Under the pieces are notes generated by a model. It was not told where the DNA came from. It did no database searches and saw only the letters and a program-made list of their open reading frames with translations. A stretch of 64,000 bases of DNA, taken from positions 1 through 64,000 of the forward strand of contig CAJUGH010000022.1 of assembly GCA_910586215.1 (NCBI GenBank). The letters are read 5' to 3'. The translations under genes and the position numbers were made by a program. The number at the start of each line of letters is the position of its first letter. Position 1 is the stretch's first letter. This DNA is from an uncultured Acetatifactor sp. GTDB lineage: Bacteria; Bacillota; Clostridia; Lachnospirales; Lachnospiraceae. Below, in pieces: positions 50,534 through 59,470 of this stretch.

Positions 50534-53500
50534 ATGAGGATATCATTTGAGCAGCAGAGAGTGCCTGAGGCAGAGCGGACAGCCAGGCAGAAATCTCAGG
50601 CAGCATCTGAAGATCCCAGGCCGGAATCCGTGCCGGGAGCCGTCTACGGGCAGGCTGCCGGCATGGAGAACATGATGGGCAATGCCGGGGAAAAGGGGAA
50701 AAGCCTGCTGCAGATCCAGCAGGATGCAGGGACGGCAGATGTGGATGCCCAGCAGGATTATATGACAGTGCTGTCACATAATATGTCAGAGGAGGACTAC
50801 GCCAGGCTCCAGGAGGAGGGATTCGACTACAAAAGCATGGATCCTGCACAGGCTGTGACTATTTTGGATAAGATCAAGGCAGAACTGGCCCGTTCCGGCC
50901 AGAACATAGCGGGGTATACGGATGACCTGGATAAAGAGGTACTGGAGGCTGCCCTGGGGAGCCAGGCCCTTGCCGCAGCCGTGGCAGACAGCTTCCGGCA
51001 GATGGATATTCCCTTGACGAAGGAGAACCTGGACATGGTGGCCAATGCCTGGAATATGGCCCAGGAACTGCGCCCTATGGGGGATGGCACCAGGCGCTAT
51101 CTTATAGACAATGGAATGGAAGCCCAGATCTGGAATCTCTACCTGGCCCAGAACAGCGGGGCAGATGCTGCAACTGGCAGCGGTCCCAGGTTCTATGCCC
51201 AGGAGGTAGACGGCTATTATACACCCAGCGGCAGCGGGGAAGGACAGGCAGGGCTGGAAGCCCAGATCCACAGGCTCCTGGAACGCTCTGGCAGGGAACT
51301 GACCCGGGAGAACCTGGAGAAGGCATCCTGGCTCCTGGACAGGGGGCTGCCCTTGACGGAGGAGAACCTGGACAGACTGGATGAACTGCAGCAGGTGGAA
51401 CTGCCCCTGACGGAGGAAGTGTTTGCCCAGGCAGCGGCATCTGCCATTGCAGAAGGGGGTAATCCCGTACAGGCTTCCCTGGCTTCCGGGCCGGAGGATC
51501 CCTACCAGAAGGCAGTCCGGGTGGCAGAATACTACCAGGGGGATGCCGCCTGGGAAGCTACCCTGGGGGACGTGACGGCCAGGAGACAGTTGGAGGAGAT
51601 CCGGCTGCGCATGACGGCAGAAGTGAACGTGAAGCTTATAAAAAGTGGATTTGCCATTGACACAGCGCCCATGGAGGAACTGGTGGAAGCGCTGAAGCAG
51701 GCCGAGCAGGAACTGGCGGCACAGTATTTCCCGGAGGATGCCGGGGCGGTGGAGAAGTACCGCAATTACCAGACGGTGAACCAGGTGGTGGCAGACCTGC
51801 CAGGGCTTCCGGCCAGGACGCTGGGAACCTTCCTGGAGGGAGAACAGGACCCTTCCCTGGAAGCATTCCACAGCCAGGGAAAGCGGGACCAGGAATCCTA
51901 TGAGAAAGCCCGTACCAGCTATGAGACGCTGATGACAGCCCCCAGAAGTGACATGGGGGACAGCATGAAGAAAGCATTCTCCAATGTGGATGATATCCTG
52001 CGGGACCTGGGACTGGATGCCGTGGAAGAGAACCGCAGGGCTGTGAGGATCCTGGCCTACAACCGTATGGAACTGAACCTGGAGAACATAGAGCGGGTAC
52101 AGCAGGCAGACAGACAGGTGCAGGAGGTGGTGGAAAAGATGACACCGGCCGCCACCTTGAAAATGATCCGGGACGGGATCAATCCCCTGGAGAAGAGTTT
52201 CGGGGAACTGGAGGCCTATTTTGACTCCCTGCCCCGGGAATACAGGGAGGAATCGGAGAATTACAGCCGTTTCCTGTACGGCCTGGAACAGAATAAGGCA
52301 GTCACACAGGAAGAACGGGAGAGTTATATCGGCATCTACAGGCTGCTGCGCCAGATTGAGAAGTCGGACGGCGCGGCAGTGGGAACCCTGGTGAATACCC
52401 AGGCAGAGCTTCATTTTGCCAATCTTCTGTCTGCCCTGCGCACCGGGAAGGCACGATCCCTGGACCAGAAGGTTACGGATGCCCTGGGTGCAGTGTCAAA
52501 ACTGGTGAGGAAGGGGGAGACCATCCCGGAGCAGATTGCCAGGGCATTCCAGGGGGCAGCAGGATCCCGGGAGGCAGATGCCCCGCCACAGGACATGGCA
52601 GAAAATGGAGACCCCTGGAAGGCATATTACAGGGAAGAACTGGAGCAGATCCGGGAAGCAGCCTCCCAGGCAGACAGCCAGTGCATGGCCATGCTACAGC
52701 GGGGGGAACTGCCTGCAAATGCTGATCATATGATGGCGGCAGTGGCACTGCAAACCGGCACAGGGAACCTGTTTGCACTAGGGACGGCTGGAACCAGGGG
52801 GACAGGCAGCGGGCAGGGAACCCGGATGCCTGGCGCTGCTTCCCAGGATCCGTCTTCTGGCAGGAATGTGACAGATGCATGGGAGTCTGCCCGGAAGACA
52901 GCAGGAGCAGGCGGCAGGACCGGATCCCGTGTAGGGGGGACACCTGGAGGGGAGGATTCCTATGCCAGTGGCACAGCACCGTCCCTGTCCGGGGAATCTG
53001 CAGAAGACCTGGTATCCAGGGCCGGTGAAGATGGCAGCAGGCTCTGGGAGATGCTGGATTCCAGGGAAGAGTTCGTGCAGGCCTATGGGATTCTGACAGC
53101 GGAATCTGTCCGTATGGTAGAGGAGAGTACCTTTTCCCATATGGATACCTCCCTGGATGTGCGGGGCATGCAGCTTCTCCATAAACAGCTCACGGTGGCG
53201 GGCAGTCTGGCCCGGCAGGAGGAATATTTTATCCCCATGTATATCGGGGAGACACTGACCCGTGTCCACCTGACCCTGGATCGGGGAGGCGACCAGAAAG
53301 GAAGCGTGTCCATAGGTGTACAGATGCCCCAGGGTGGCCGGGCAGAGGCCAGGATCAGCCTGGACCAGGGCAGGCTCACAGGAATTTTTGCCGGGCAGAC
53401 ACAGGAAGAGGTAATGAAACTACAGGAAGTAGCCGATACCTTTGAAAAGGAAGCCGGTAAAAGCTGGACGGTGGAAAACATCAGTGTGGTGCTTTCCCAG

Positions 53501-53626
53501 CCAGGTGCGGCGGCAACAGGCACAGGACAGACGGAAGGTACCCGCACGGAGAATGCGCAACTCTATCAAGCGGCAAAGGTATTCCTGCAGGCTGTGCAGC
53601 AAGGAGATAGGAAGATGGAAGAATAA
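50534..53626 (+). CDS. flagellar hook-length-control-like protein (DUF6240 type)
   Basis: A 1,030-aa protein. A long helical, Gln/Glu/Ala-rich body contains repeated segments of the form IPLTKENLDMVANAW and LPLTEENLDRLDEL. A Gly/Thr-rich linker follows (about 755-820). A FliK-like C-terminal domain covers about 850-985 (TLTRVHLTLDRGGDQKGSVSIGV…RAEARISLDQGRLTGIF). It probably controls hook or rod length and is itself exported. TAGGAGGAATT precedes the ATG; the in-frame upstream start at 50513 is less likely. The flagellin gene follows after 125 bp. Confidence 0.75.
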   Translation: MRISFEQQRVPEAERTARQKSQAASEDPRPESVPGAVYGQAAGMENMMGNAGEKGKSLLQIQQDAGTADVDAQQDYMTVLSHNMSEEDYARLQEEGFDYKSMDPAQAVTILDKIKAELARSGQNIAGYTDDLDKEVLEAALGSQALAAAVADSFRQMDIPLTKENLDMVANAWNMAQELRPMGDGTRRYLIDNGMEAQIWNLYLAQNSGADAATGSGPRFYAQEVDGYYTPSGSGEGQAGLEAQIHRLLERSGRELTRENLEKASWLLDRGLPLTEENLDRLDELQQVELPLTEEVFAQAAASAIAEGGNPVQASLASGPEDPYQKAVRVAEYYQGDAAWEATLGDVTARRQLEEIRLRMTAEVNVKLIKSGFAIDTAPMEELVEALKQAEQELAAQYFPEDAGAVEKYRNYQTVNQVVADLPGLPARTLGTFLEGEQDPSLEAFHSQGKRDQESYEKARTSYETLMTAPRSDMGDSMKKAFSNVDDILRDLGLDAVEENRRAVRILAYNRMELNLENIERVQQADRQVQEVVEKMTPAATLKMIRDGINPLEKSFGELEAYFDSLPREYREESENYSRFLYGLEQNKAVTQEERESYIGIYRLLRQIEKSDGAAVGTLVNTQAELHFANLLSALRTGKARSLDQKVTDALGAVSKLVRKGETIPEQIARAFQGAAGSREADAPPQDMAENGDPWKAYYREELEQIREAASQADSQCMAMLQRGELPANADHMMAAVALQTGTGNLFALGTAGTRGTGSGQGTRMPGAASQDPSSGRNVTDAWESARKTAGAGGRTGSRVGGTPGGEDSYASGTAPSLSGESAEDLVSRAGEDGSRLWEMLDSREEFVQAYGILTAESVRMVEESTFSHMDTSLDVRGMQLLHKQLTVAGSLARQEEYFIPMYIGETLTRVHLTLDRGGDQKGSVSIGVQMPQGGRAEARISLDQGRLTGIFAGQTQEEVMKLQEVADTFEKEAGKSWTVENISVVLSQPGAAATGTGQTEGTRTENAQLYQAAKVFLQAVQQGDRKMEE

Positions 53627-53693
53627 GTCTGATGACTCTATTTTCCAATCAGCAATTTGAGTCAGAGCCTCAAATATGCCTTGACCGCAGTGG

Positions 53694-53708
53694 GGAATTT
53701 CAAATTCC
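53694..53708. promoter_or_regulatory. 15-bp dyad upstream of flagellin
   Basis: GGAATTT-C-AAATTCC is a perfect palindrome with a one-base centre, 43 bp before the flagellin start. The short centre suggests a protein-binding DNA site rather than an RNA hairpin. A TTTGAG/CTCAAA pair lies just upstream. Confidence 0.45.
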
Positions 53709-53751
53709 TACCCGTGTCAACACAGTAAACTGCTCTGACATGGAGGTAAAG

Positions 53752-54915
53752 ATGAAAATTAACTATAACGTATCAGCCATGCTTTCCAACAATGCGTTGT
53801 CCAACAATGACGACTTACTTGCACAGTCCTTACGGAGACTCTCCTCGGGGCTGAAGATCAACCGGGCCAAGGACAATCCGGCGGGGCTTGCCATGGCAAA
53901 GCGCATGAATGCCCAGATCGAAAGCCTCTCTGTGGCCAACCAGAATGCCAGCGATGGTGTGTCCATCATCGAGACGGCAGACGGGGCCATGAATGAGATC
54001 AGTGAGATGCTGCAGCGCCTGAATGAACTGTCCATCAAGGCTGCCACAGGTACCTTGAGTGATAATGACAGGAATGTGGTGCAGGAGGAAGTGGCAAAAC
54101 TGAAGGACGAGATCACACGTATCACAGAGGTGACAGAGTTCAACGGCCAGCCTATCTTCGATGGGACGTTTGCATTGAAAGGGTATACCGACAGGGTGGA
54201 TGTGAAGGTGAATTCCTACTCCGAGGATACCCCGGCCAATAAGGTATATAACCTGAACCAGCTTGTGCTGAAGAAAGATACCCTGCCGGACGGCACGGAA
54301 CAGATCACCGTGGACAGTGCCAGCAATCCCCTGGGCCCGGACTTCCCGGAGGATGTGGTGGCCACAGTGAAGGATAACCTGGTGACCCTCAGCAATTCAT
54401 CGGGTTTTGAGATCAAGCTGGATGTGACCAGGGGGGATTTCCAGCCCAATCCATCGGCGCCGGCGGGTACCACCGCAACGGAACTTGACCTGGCCGGACT
54501 GGCCATTCAAGTCACAGGGATCGGTGACATGCGGCTGCAGGTAGGTGCCAACGAGGGACAGGTGATGGAGATTGATATCCCTGCTGTTACCCTGCAGAAC
54601 ATGGGAATTGACAAAATAGACGTGTCTACCAAGGAAGGGGCACTGGACTCCATTGACCGGGTGGACGGCGCCATCCAGTACCTGTCCAGGGTGCGCGGAC
54701 GGTTGGGTGCCTACCAGAACAGGCTGGAATCCACCATCAACAGTCTGGATGTTACCTCGGAGAATATGACAGCCTCCTATTCCAGGATCATGGACGTGGA
54801 TATGGCAGAGGAAATGACCAATTACACCACCTACCAGATCCTGACCCAGGCAGGAACCTCCATGCTGGCCCAGGCCAATGAGAGACCTTCCCAGGTACTG
54901 CAGCTTCTCCAATAA
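53752..54915 (+). CDS. flagellin
   Basis: A 387-aa flagellar filament protein. The conserved N-terminal D0/D1 helices (MKINYNVSAMLSNNALSNN, LRRLSSGLKINRAKDNPAGLAMAKRM) and C-terminal helices (MDVDMAEEMTNYTTYQILTQAGTSMLAQAN, ending QVLQLLQ) flank a modest variable domain of about 150 residues. TGGAGG lies 8 bp before the ATG; the sequence CATGGAGG also resembles a CsrA site, and CsrA control of flagellin translation is known in Bacillus, but no csrA or fliW lies in this window. A FliS gene follows. Confidence 0.95.
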   Translation: MKINYNVSAMLSNNALSNNDDLLAQSLRRLSSGLKINRAKDNPAGLAMAKRMNAQIESLSVANQNASDGVSIIETADGAMNEISEMLQRLNELSIKAATGTLSDNDRNVVQEEVAKLKDEITRITEVTEFNGQPIFDGTFALKGYTDRVDVKVNSYSEDTPANKVYNLNQLVLKKDTLPDGTEQITVDSASNPLGPDFPEDVVATVKDNLVTLSNSSGFEIKLDVTRGDFQPNPSAPAGTTATELDLAGLAIQVTGIGDMRLQVGANEGQVMEIDIPAVTLQNMGIDKIDVSTKEGALDSIDRVDGAIQYLSRVRGRLGAYQNRLESTINSLDVTSENMTASYSRIMDVDMAEEMTNYTTYQILTQAGTSMLAQANERPSQVLQLLQ

Positions 54916-54919
54916 GAGG

Positions 54920-54940
54920 GAATGCCTCTTTGGGGCATTC
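54920..54940 (+). terminator. stem-loop after flagellin
   Basis: GAATGCC (54920-54926) and GGCATTC (54934-54940) form a 7-bp stem, with GG/CC just outside. No U tract follows. It may limit read-through into fliS or protect the flagellin mRNA 3' end. Confidence 0.5.
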
Positions 54941-55017
54941 ATCCCAGTTCCGGGCGGTTCTGGAATGGAGGGCGACGGGCCTGGTTGTTTTTAAGGCTGT
55001 AAAAGAGGAGGAATGGC

Positions 55018-55494
55018 ATGACGCGGGAGGAGAAACAACAGTTTACTTTCAGGATCACCCAGGCGAATCCAACGCAGATGGTGGTCATCCTGTATGAAAT
55101 GCTTCTGTACTATCTGGCAGAGGCGAAAGCAGCAGTGGACGGGGCAGATGTGCAGGCCCTGCACAAGGCGGTCCGTTGTGCCAGGGGCTGTCTGAACGAA
55201 CTGATCCAGTCCCTTCACATGGAATACGAACCGGCACCGGCCTTGATGCGGCTCTATCTGTTCTGTCTGCGGCGTCTGGCCATAGGGGATGTGCGGTGCC
55301 AGGCAGAACCGTTCCAGGAGATTACACAGGTGATAGAGCCGCTCCGGGATGCCTATGGGAAGATTGCGGAGACCAACCCGGCAGGGCCGGTGATGGGCAA
55401 TTCCCAGGCAGTCTATGCAGGACTGACCTATGGAAGGAACACTTTAACCGAAAACATGGCTGACCAGGGCGCGAATCGGGGAATGTACGCTTAA
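55018..55494 (+). CDS. fliS: FliS-like flagellin export chaperone
   Basis: A 158-aa helical protein with the FliS pattern ITQANPTQMVVILYEMLLYYLAEAKAAV and CARGCLNELIQSLHMEYEPAPALMRLYLFCLRRL. It binds the flagellin C-terminus and stops premature assembly. AGAGGAGG precedes the ATG. It is slightly longer than usual, and its last 17 codons overlap the 3' end of an opposing gene. Confidence 0.85.
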   Translation: MTREEKQQFTFRITQANPTQMVVILYEMLLYYLAEAKAAVDGADVQALHKAVRCARGCLNELIQSLHMEYEPAPALMRLYLFCLRRLAIGDVRCQAEPFQEITQVIEPLRDAYGKIAETNPAGPVMGNSQAVYAGLTYGRNTLTENMADQGANRGMYA

Positions 55495-55740
55495 GGGTTC
55501 CTGTTCCACGGCGGCTTCCAGGGTAGCCAGGTCGGTCAAGTGTTTGTATCTTTTCTGAAGTGCATTGATTTCATAAATATAGCTGTCGATCAGATCCGTT
55601 TCGGTGGCATTGTCAAAACCCGCATAGGCCAGGTTCAAGGCCTGGCGGGTTTTCTCTATGGAATCCTGCAGGGTGATGGGGGAGTAGTCTTCCCCCACCG
55701 GACTAGAGCTGTCCATTTTCTGGTTAAAATACATTTTCAT
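55444..55740 (-). CDS. DUF2508 (YaaL-like) small protein
   Basis: A 98-aa protein. LQDSIEKTRQALNLAYAGFDNATETDLIDSYIYEINALQKRYKHL reads as two helices with the DUF2508 hallmark D-L-I-D-x-x-I-Y-E-I-N-A-L-Q-x-R-Y. AAAGGA lies 8 bp upstream of the ATG at 55740; an in-frame TTG at 55824 lacks a site. DUF2508 genes commonly sit next to bofA in Firmicutes; here bofA is 354 bp away and divergent. Its 3' end overlaps fliS by 51 bp. Confidence 0.7.
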   Translation of the reverse strand: MKMYFNQKMDSSSPVGEDYSPITLQDSIEKTRQALNLAYAGFDNATETDLIDSYIYEINALQKRYKHLTDLATLEAAVEQEPLSVHSPIRALVSHVFG

Positions 55741-56094
55741 AGAAGATTCCTTTCCGGCTGCCGCAAATGCACCCCATGAGATGAAGCTGTCCATACCGTT
55801 AGGGACAGATGTAAGCGTAGGCAACAGTTCAGAAACGGCCTGGACTGTTACAGGTATGGTGTGCCTGGCTGTTTGACTATGTTGTTACAAGTATAGACAT
55901 GGGGCAAGAAAAATATTCCAGCTTATTTACAAATAATTCCAATTGTGCGGTTGGACGCTTCTGGGAGCATACAACCCAACTCCCATATTCGCAAAACCCG
56001 CACTTATGCGCCTTGGTGTCTGCTGAGCATCCGCGTTTTGCATATTTTCCAAAGCTGTCTCATATGGTATAACAAAGAAGTGCAAGGACGACTT
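55741..56094. other. divergent gap between the DUF2508 gene and bofA
   Basis: This 354-bp gap contains no gene that I can support. A run of short GC-rich blocks separated by AT-rich spacers lies at 55945-56040, resembling degraded repeat text, but I found no clear partner elsewhere in the window. Confidence 0.4.
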
Positions 56095-56370
56095 ATGTTG
56101 GGGGAATGGCTAGGAACCGGGACTGTAGTGGCTGTATGCGTGGTAGTAGTGATATTTGGGGCATTGAGAAGAAAGATGGAATGGCTCCTCAATGTGTTGA
56201 TGCGGGGGATACTGGGGGTCATTGCCATGTATTTTATCAACCAGGCCCTGGCAGAAGCAGGATTTTCACTGGGGGTGGGGATAAACCCAATTACGGTATT
56301 GACATCCGGAATCCTTGGATTACCGGGGCTTGCGGCCCTTTATGGAATCGGAATCTATAAGTTTTTGTAG
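56095..56370 (+). CDS. bofA: pro-sigma-K processing inhibitor BofA-like protein
   Basis: A 91-aa membrane protein with hydrophobic segments TVVAVCVVVVIFGAL and LMRGILGVIAMYFINQAL, ending in the BofA signature NPITVLTSGILGLPGLAALYGIGIY. In Bacillus BofA holds SpoIVFB inactive until the checkpoint; here it supports a sporulating host. CAAGGA is 6 bp from the ATG. Confidence 0.9.
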   Translation: MLGEWLGTGTVVAVCVVVVIFGALRRKMEWLLNVLMRGILGVIAMYFINQALAEAGFSLGVGINPITVLTSGILGLPGLAALYGIGIYKFL

Positions 56371-56406
56371 GATTTTTACAATTATTCATTGTTTTATTTA
56401 AGGCCC

Positions 56407-56435
56407 TTGCAATTGTAGTTGATATGGGCTATAAT
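56407..56435 (+). promoter_or_regulatory. promoter of the Tad pilus operon
   Basis: TTGCAA (56407-56412) and TATAAT (56430-56435) with a 17-bp spacer, about 110 bp before the prepilin peptidase gene. Confidence 0.75.
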
Positions 56436-56548
56436 TCGTTTACATTCTTCAAGACAGGTTCAGACAGATCAGAGAGAATCAGGTGTATCACCGGGCAGAA
56501 GTCGCCCTGTAAATTCGACTTAATATATGGGACAAAGGAGATGATGCG

Positions 56549-57052
56549 TTGATTGCCGTATGTGTATTACTGGCTGTTGCCTGCGGCTATGATTATCGAA
56601 GCAAGAAGATACCCAATTACTTAATTATCCTGCTGGTGCTCTGGGGTGTGGGGTGGAGGATCCTCACGGAAGGGGGCAGGGGGGCTTTCTCCTATCTGGG
56701 GGAAGCAGTCCTCATAATGGCAGTTCTGTACCCCCTTTTCAAGATTGGTACAGTGGGTGCAGGGGATGTAAAGCTGTTGGGTGTGGCAGCAGGTTTCTTA
56801 CCTTTTCATAAAATCTTTGTTTTCTTATTTGTTTCATTGCTGATCGCGGCATTTTTTTCATTGGTGAAGCTGTGGAAGGAAAAATATTTTCTGGAACGGA
56901 TGCATTATTTGCTTTCTTATGTGGCAGAAGTGGTTAGAAGCGGAAACTGGCGCCTATATCTGGAGAACAGACAGGAGAGGGCCAGAGCGGGAATCTGTCT
57001 CTCCGGGCCGGTGCTGCTAGGGCTGCTGCTCTACCTGGGAGGTGCTTATTGA
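56549..57052 (+). CDS. prepilin peptidase (TadV/CpaA, A24 family)
   Basis: A 167-aa membrane aspartic protease. The two active-site Asp residues are in CGYDYRSKKIPN and VGAGDVKLLG. It has about five hydrophobic segments and a cytoplasmic C-terminal loop before the last helix. It removes the leader from the Flp pilin. The start is TTG, 9 bp after AAAGGAG; both ATGs in between lead at once to a stop. Its stop overlaps the next start. Confidence 0.9.
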   Translation: MIAVCVLLAVACGYDYRSKKIPNYLIILLVLWGVGWRILTEGGRGAFSYLGEAVLIMAVLYPLFKIGTVGAGDVKLLGVAAGFLPFHKIFVFLFVSLLIAAFFSLVKLWKEKYFLERMHYLLSYVAEVVRSGNWRLYLENRQERARAGICLSGPVLLGLLLYLGGAY

Positions 57053-58065
57053 AGGAATCGGTTGGAAAGGTCATGGTGCTGTGTGACACGGAGGAGGAAT
57101 ACGCACAGCTCATGACAGAATATTTGCGGCGGCACAAGAATGTGCCATGGGATGTCCATACCTACACAGATATGGAAGAATTGTTCCAGAAGGAAGCCCC
57201 GTCCCCGGCCATGCTGGTGGTGGCAGAGTCTGCCTATACGGAGGCCCTCTGGAACTTACAGCCTGTAAGGCTGGTGGTGTTAAGCGAAACCGGGCTGCTG
57301 CGCTGGAAGAATCTGCACTATGTGGAGAAGTACCAGCAGGCAGAGAACGTGATAAAAAAGCTGCTGGAGATATATATGGAGATAGCAGACACAGGCCTGG
57401 CCAGGCTTTCGGTGGGATGCAGGACGGTGTTTGTGGGCAATTATTCCCCGGTACACAGGAGCATGCAGACTTCCCTGGCCTTAAGCCTTGGCCAGCTCCT
57501 GGCCCGCAGGCACCCTACCCTCTACCTGAACTTTGAACATTTTGCCGGGTTTCCCCAGCTTGTAGCCCAGGGACAAGCCCTTGACATGGCAGATCTTCTC
57601 TATTTCCTGAATGCCCAGAAGGAAAGGTTCCAGTTAAGGCTCCAGAGTATGCTGAAACAAATCGGGAACCTGGACTATGTCCCGCCCATGAAGTCGGGCC
57701 AGAACCTGCTGACCGTGACGACCCAGGAGTGGCTGGGGCTGTTCCAGAAGATCGGGGAACTGGGGACTTATGAATATGTGATCCTGGATCTGAGCGAGAG
57801 CATGCAGGGCCTGTTTGAGATACTTCGTCTATGCGCCAGGGTTTATACCACCATACGGGAGGACCGCATTGCGCAGTGTAAACTGCTACAGTATGAGCAC
57901 CTTCTGGGACTGTGCGAGTATGGGGACGTACTGGAGAAGACACAGCGGTTGAACCTGCCTCGCATCCGCAGGCTGCCGGAAGACCTGGAGCAACTGACCA
58001 AGGGGGATCTGGCAGCCCTGGCAGAGGAATTGATTGCAGAGTTGGAAGGGGCGGGGGAACAGTGA
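57049..58065 (+). CDS. TadZ/CpaE-like pilus localisation protein, degenerate ATPase
   Basis: A 338-aa protein. A receiver-like N-terminus (VMVLCDTEEEYAQLMTEYL) is followed by a MinD/ParA-like domain. Where a Walker A box KGGxGKT should be, it reads GNYSPVHRSMQTSLALSLGQ, so ATP hydrolysis is unlikely; YEYVILDLSESM is the switch II/Walker B position. The start is TTG, overlapping the previous stop as TTGA, after GGGAGG. It should position the Tad machine at the pole or septum. Confidence 0.78.
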   Translation: MKESVGKVMVLCDTEEEYAQLMTEYLRRHKNVPWDVHTYTDMEELFQKEAPSPAMLVVAESAYTEALWNLQPVRLVVLSETGLLRWKNLHYVEKYQQAENVIKKLLEIYMEIADTGLARLSVGCRTVFVGNYSPVHRSMQTSLALSLGQLLARRHPTLYLNFEHFAGFPQLVAQGQALDMADLLYFLNAQKERFQLRLQSMLKQIGNLDYVPPMKSGQNLLTVTTQEWLGLFQKIGELGTYEYVILDLSESMQGLFEILRLCARVYTTIREDRIAQCKLLQYEHLLGLCEYGDVLEKTQRLNLPRIRRLPEDLEQLTKGDLAALAEELIAELEGAGEQ

Positions 58066-58252
58066 AAGGACAGAGGGGCGGTGAAAGGACGGGGGATGGT
58101 GAAAGGGCAAGGGATACCAGTCTATGTAAGTTTTTAGGAAAGCTGCAGGGCATATGTATTTTTGGAATGTCCGGGAAAGGAAAGGTATCAGATGCGGAAG
58201 GTACCAGTCTTTGGAGGAATTTTGAGGATAACCGGGGGCAGGAAGGGACGGG

Positions 58253-59470
58253 ATGGAATACACGGAATGGAAGCGGGAGCTTCGCGGGAAGATCCAGGAG
58301 AGGATGGATTATAGGAAGGATTACACGGACGAAGAGGTGGGAGATGCCATAGACGAAGTGATGCTTGCAGAGGAAAAACTGGCCCTGTGTCCTGTTGTCA
58401 TGCGCAGACGGCTGAAGAAGGAATTGTTTGACTCCCTGCGGAGACTGGATATCTTGCAGATCTTTGTGGAGGACAGGACTGTAACAGAGATCATGATCAA
58501 TGGCAAGGACCATATCTTTGTGGAGCGGGAGGGCAGACTACAGGAACTGGATATGGGATTTGAATCTGAGGAGAAACTCACGGATGTGATCCAGCAGATT
58601 GTAGCAGGCTGTAACCGGGTGGTGAACGAGGCATCCCCCATTGTGGACGCCAGGCTGGCAGGAGGCTCCAGGGTGAATATTGTCATGAAGCCGGTGGCAT
58701 TGAACGGCCCTATAGTGACCATACGGCGCTTCCCGGAGAAGCCCATTACCATGGAATATCTGCTGCGGTACGGTTCCATTTCCCCGGAGGCCGCCAGATT
58801 CCTGGAGAGGCTGGTCAAAGCGAAATACAATATTTTTGTCAGCGGCGGTACAGGAAGTGGTAAGACGACTTTTCTGAATGTACTGTCCCAGTATATTTCC
58901 CCGGAGGAACGGGTCATTACCATTGAGGACAGTGCAGAATTACAGCTTCAGGATCTGCCCAACCTGGTAAGCCTGGAGACCCGGAATGGAAATGCGGAAG
59001 GCTGCAGGGAGATTACCATCCGGGAACTGATCCGGACATCACTTCGCATGAGGCCGGACAGAATTATTACGGGCGAGGTGAGGGGTGCCGAAGCCATAGA
59101 CATGCTCCAGTGCATGAACACTGGCCATGACGGCAGTATGTCCACCGGCCATGCGAACAGTGCCAGGGACATGCTTTTCCGCCTGGAGAATATGGTACTT
59201 ATGGGAATGGAGTTACCCCTGCAGGCTGTGCGGCAGCAGATTGCCTCCGGGGTGGATGTGATCGTCCATCTGGGAAGGCTTCGGGACAGATCCAGGAAAG
59301 TGCTGGAGATTGTGGAGGTAACAGGATGCCGGGAGGGGGATATCTGCCTCAATACCTTGTATGCCTATGAGGAGACTGGGGAGGACGGGCAGGGAAACAT
59401 TGTGGGCAGGTTGCAGGAAAGGGGACAACTTAGAAATGAGGAAAAACTCAAGGCCGCAGGACTATCGTAA
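58253..59470 (+). CDS. tadA: TadA/CpaF-type pilus assembly ATPase
   Basis: A 405-aa secretion ATPase. An N-terminal domain (VTEIMINGKDHIFVEREG) leads to Walker A VSGGTGSGKTTFLN near residue 202, the Asp box ITIEDSAELQL, Walker B RIITGEVRGAEAIDML and the His box GSMSTGHANS. It powers Flp pilus assembly. The 187-bp gap before it is purine-rich and contains no gene. The tadB start lies inside its last codons. Confidence 0.95.
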   Translation: MEYTEWKRELRGKIQERMDYRKDYTDEEVGDAIDEVMLAEEKLALCPVVMRRRLKKELFDSLRRLDILQIFVEDRTVTEIMINGKDHIFVEREGRLQELDMGFESEEKLTDVIQQIVAGCNRVVNEASPIVDARLAGGSRVNIVMKPVALNGPIVTIRRFPEKPITMEYLLRYGSISPEAARFLERLVKAKYNIFVSGGTGSGKTTFLNVLSQYISPEERVITIEDSAELQLQDLPNLVSLETRNGNAEGCREITIRELIRTSLRMRPDRIITGEVRGAEAIDMLQCMNTGHDGSMSTGHANSARDMLFRLENMVLMGMELPLQAVRQQIASGVDVIVHLGRLRDRSRKVLEIVEVTGCREGDICLNTLYAYEETGEDGQGNIVGRLQERGQLRNEEKLKAAGLS

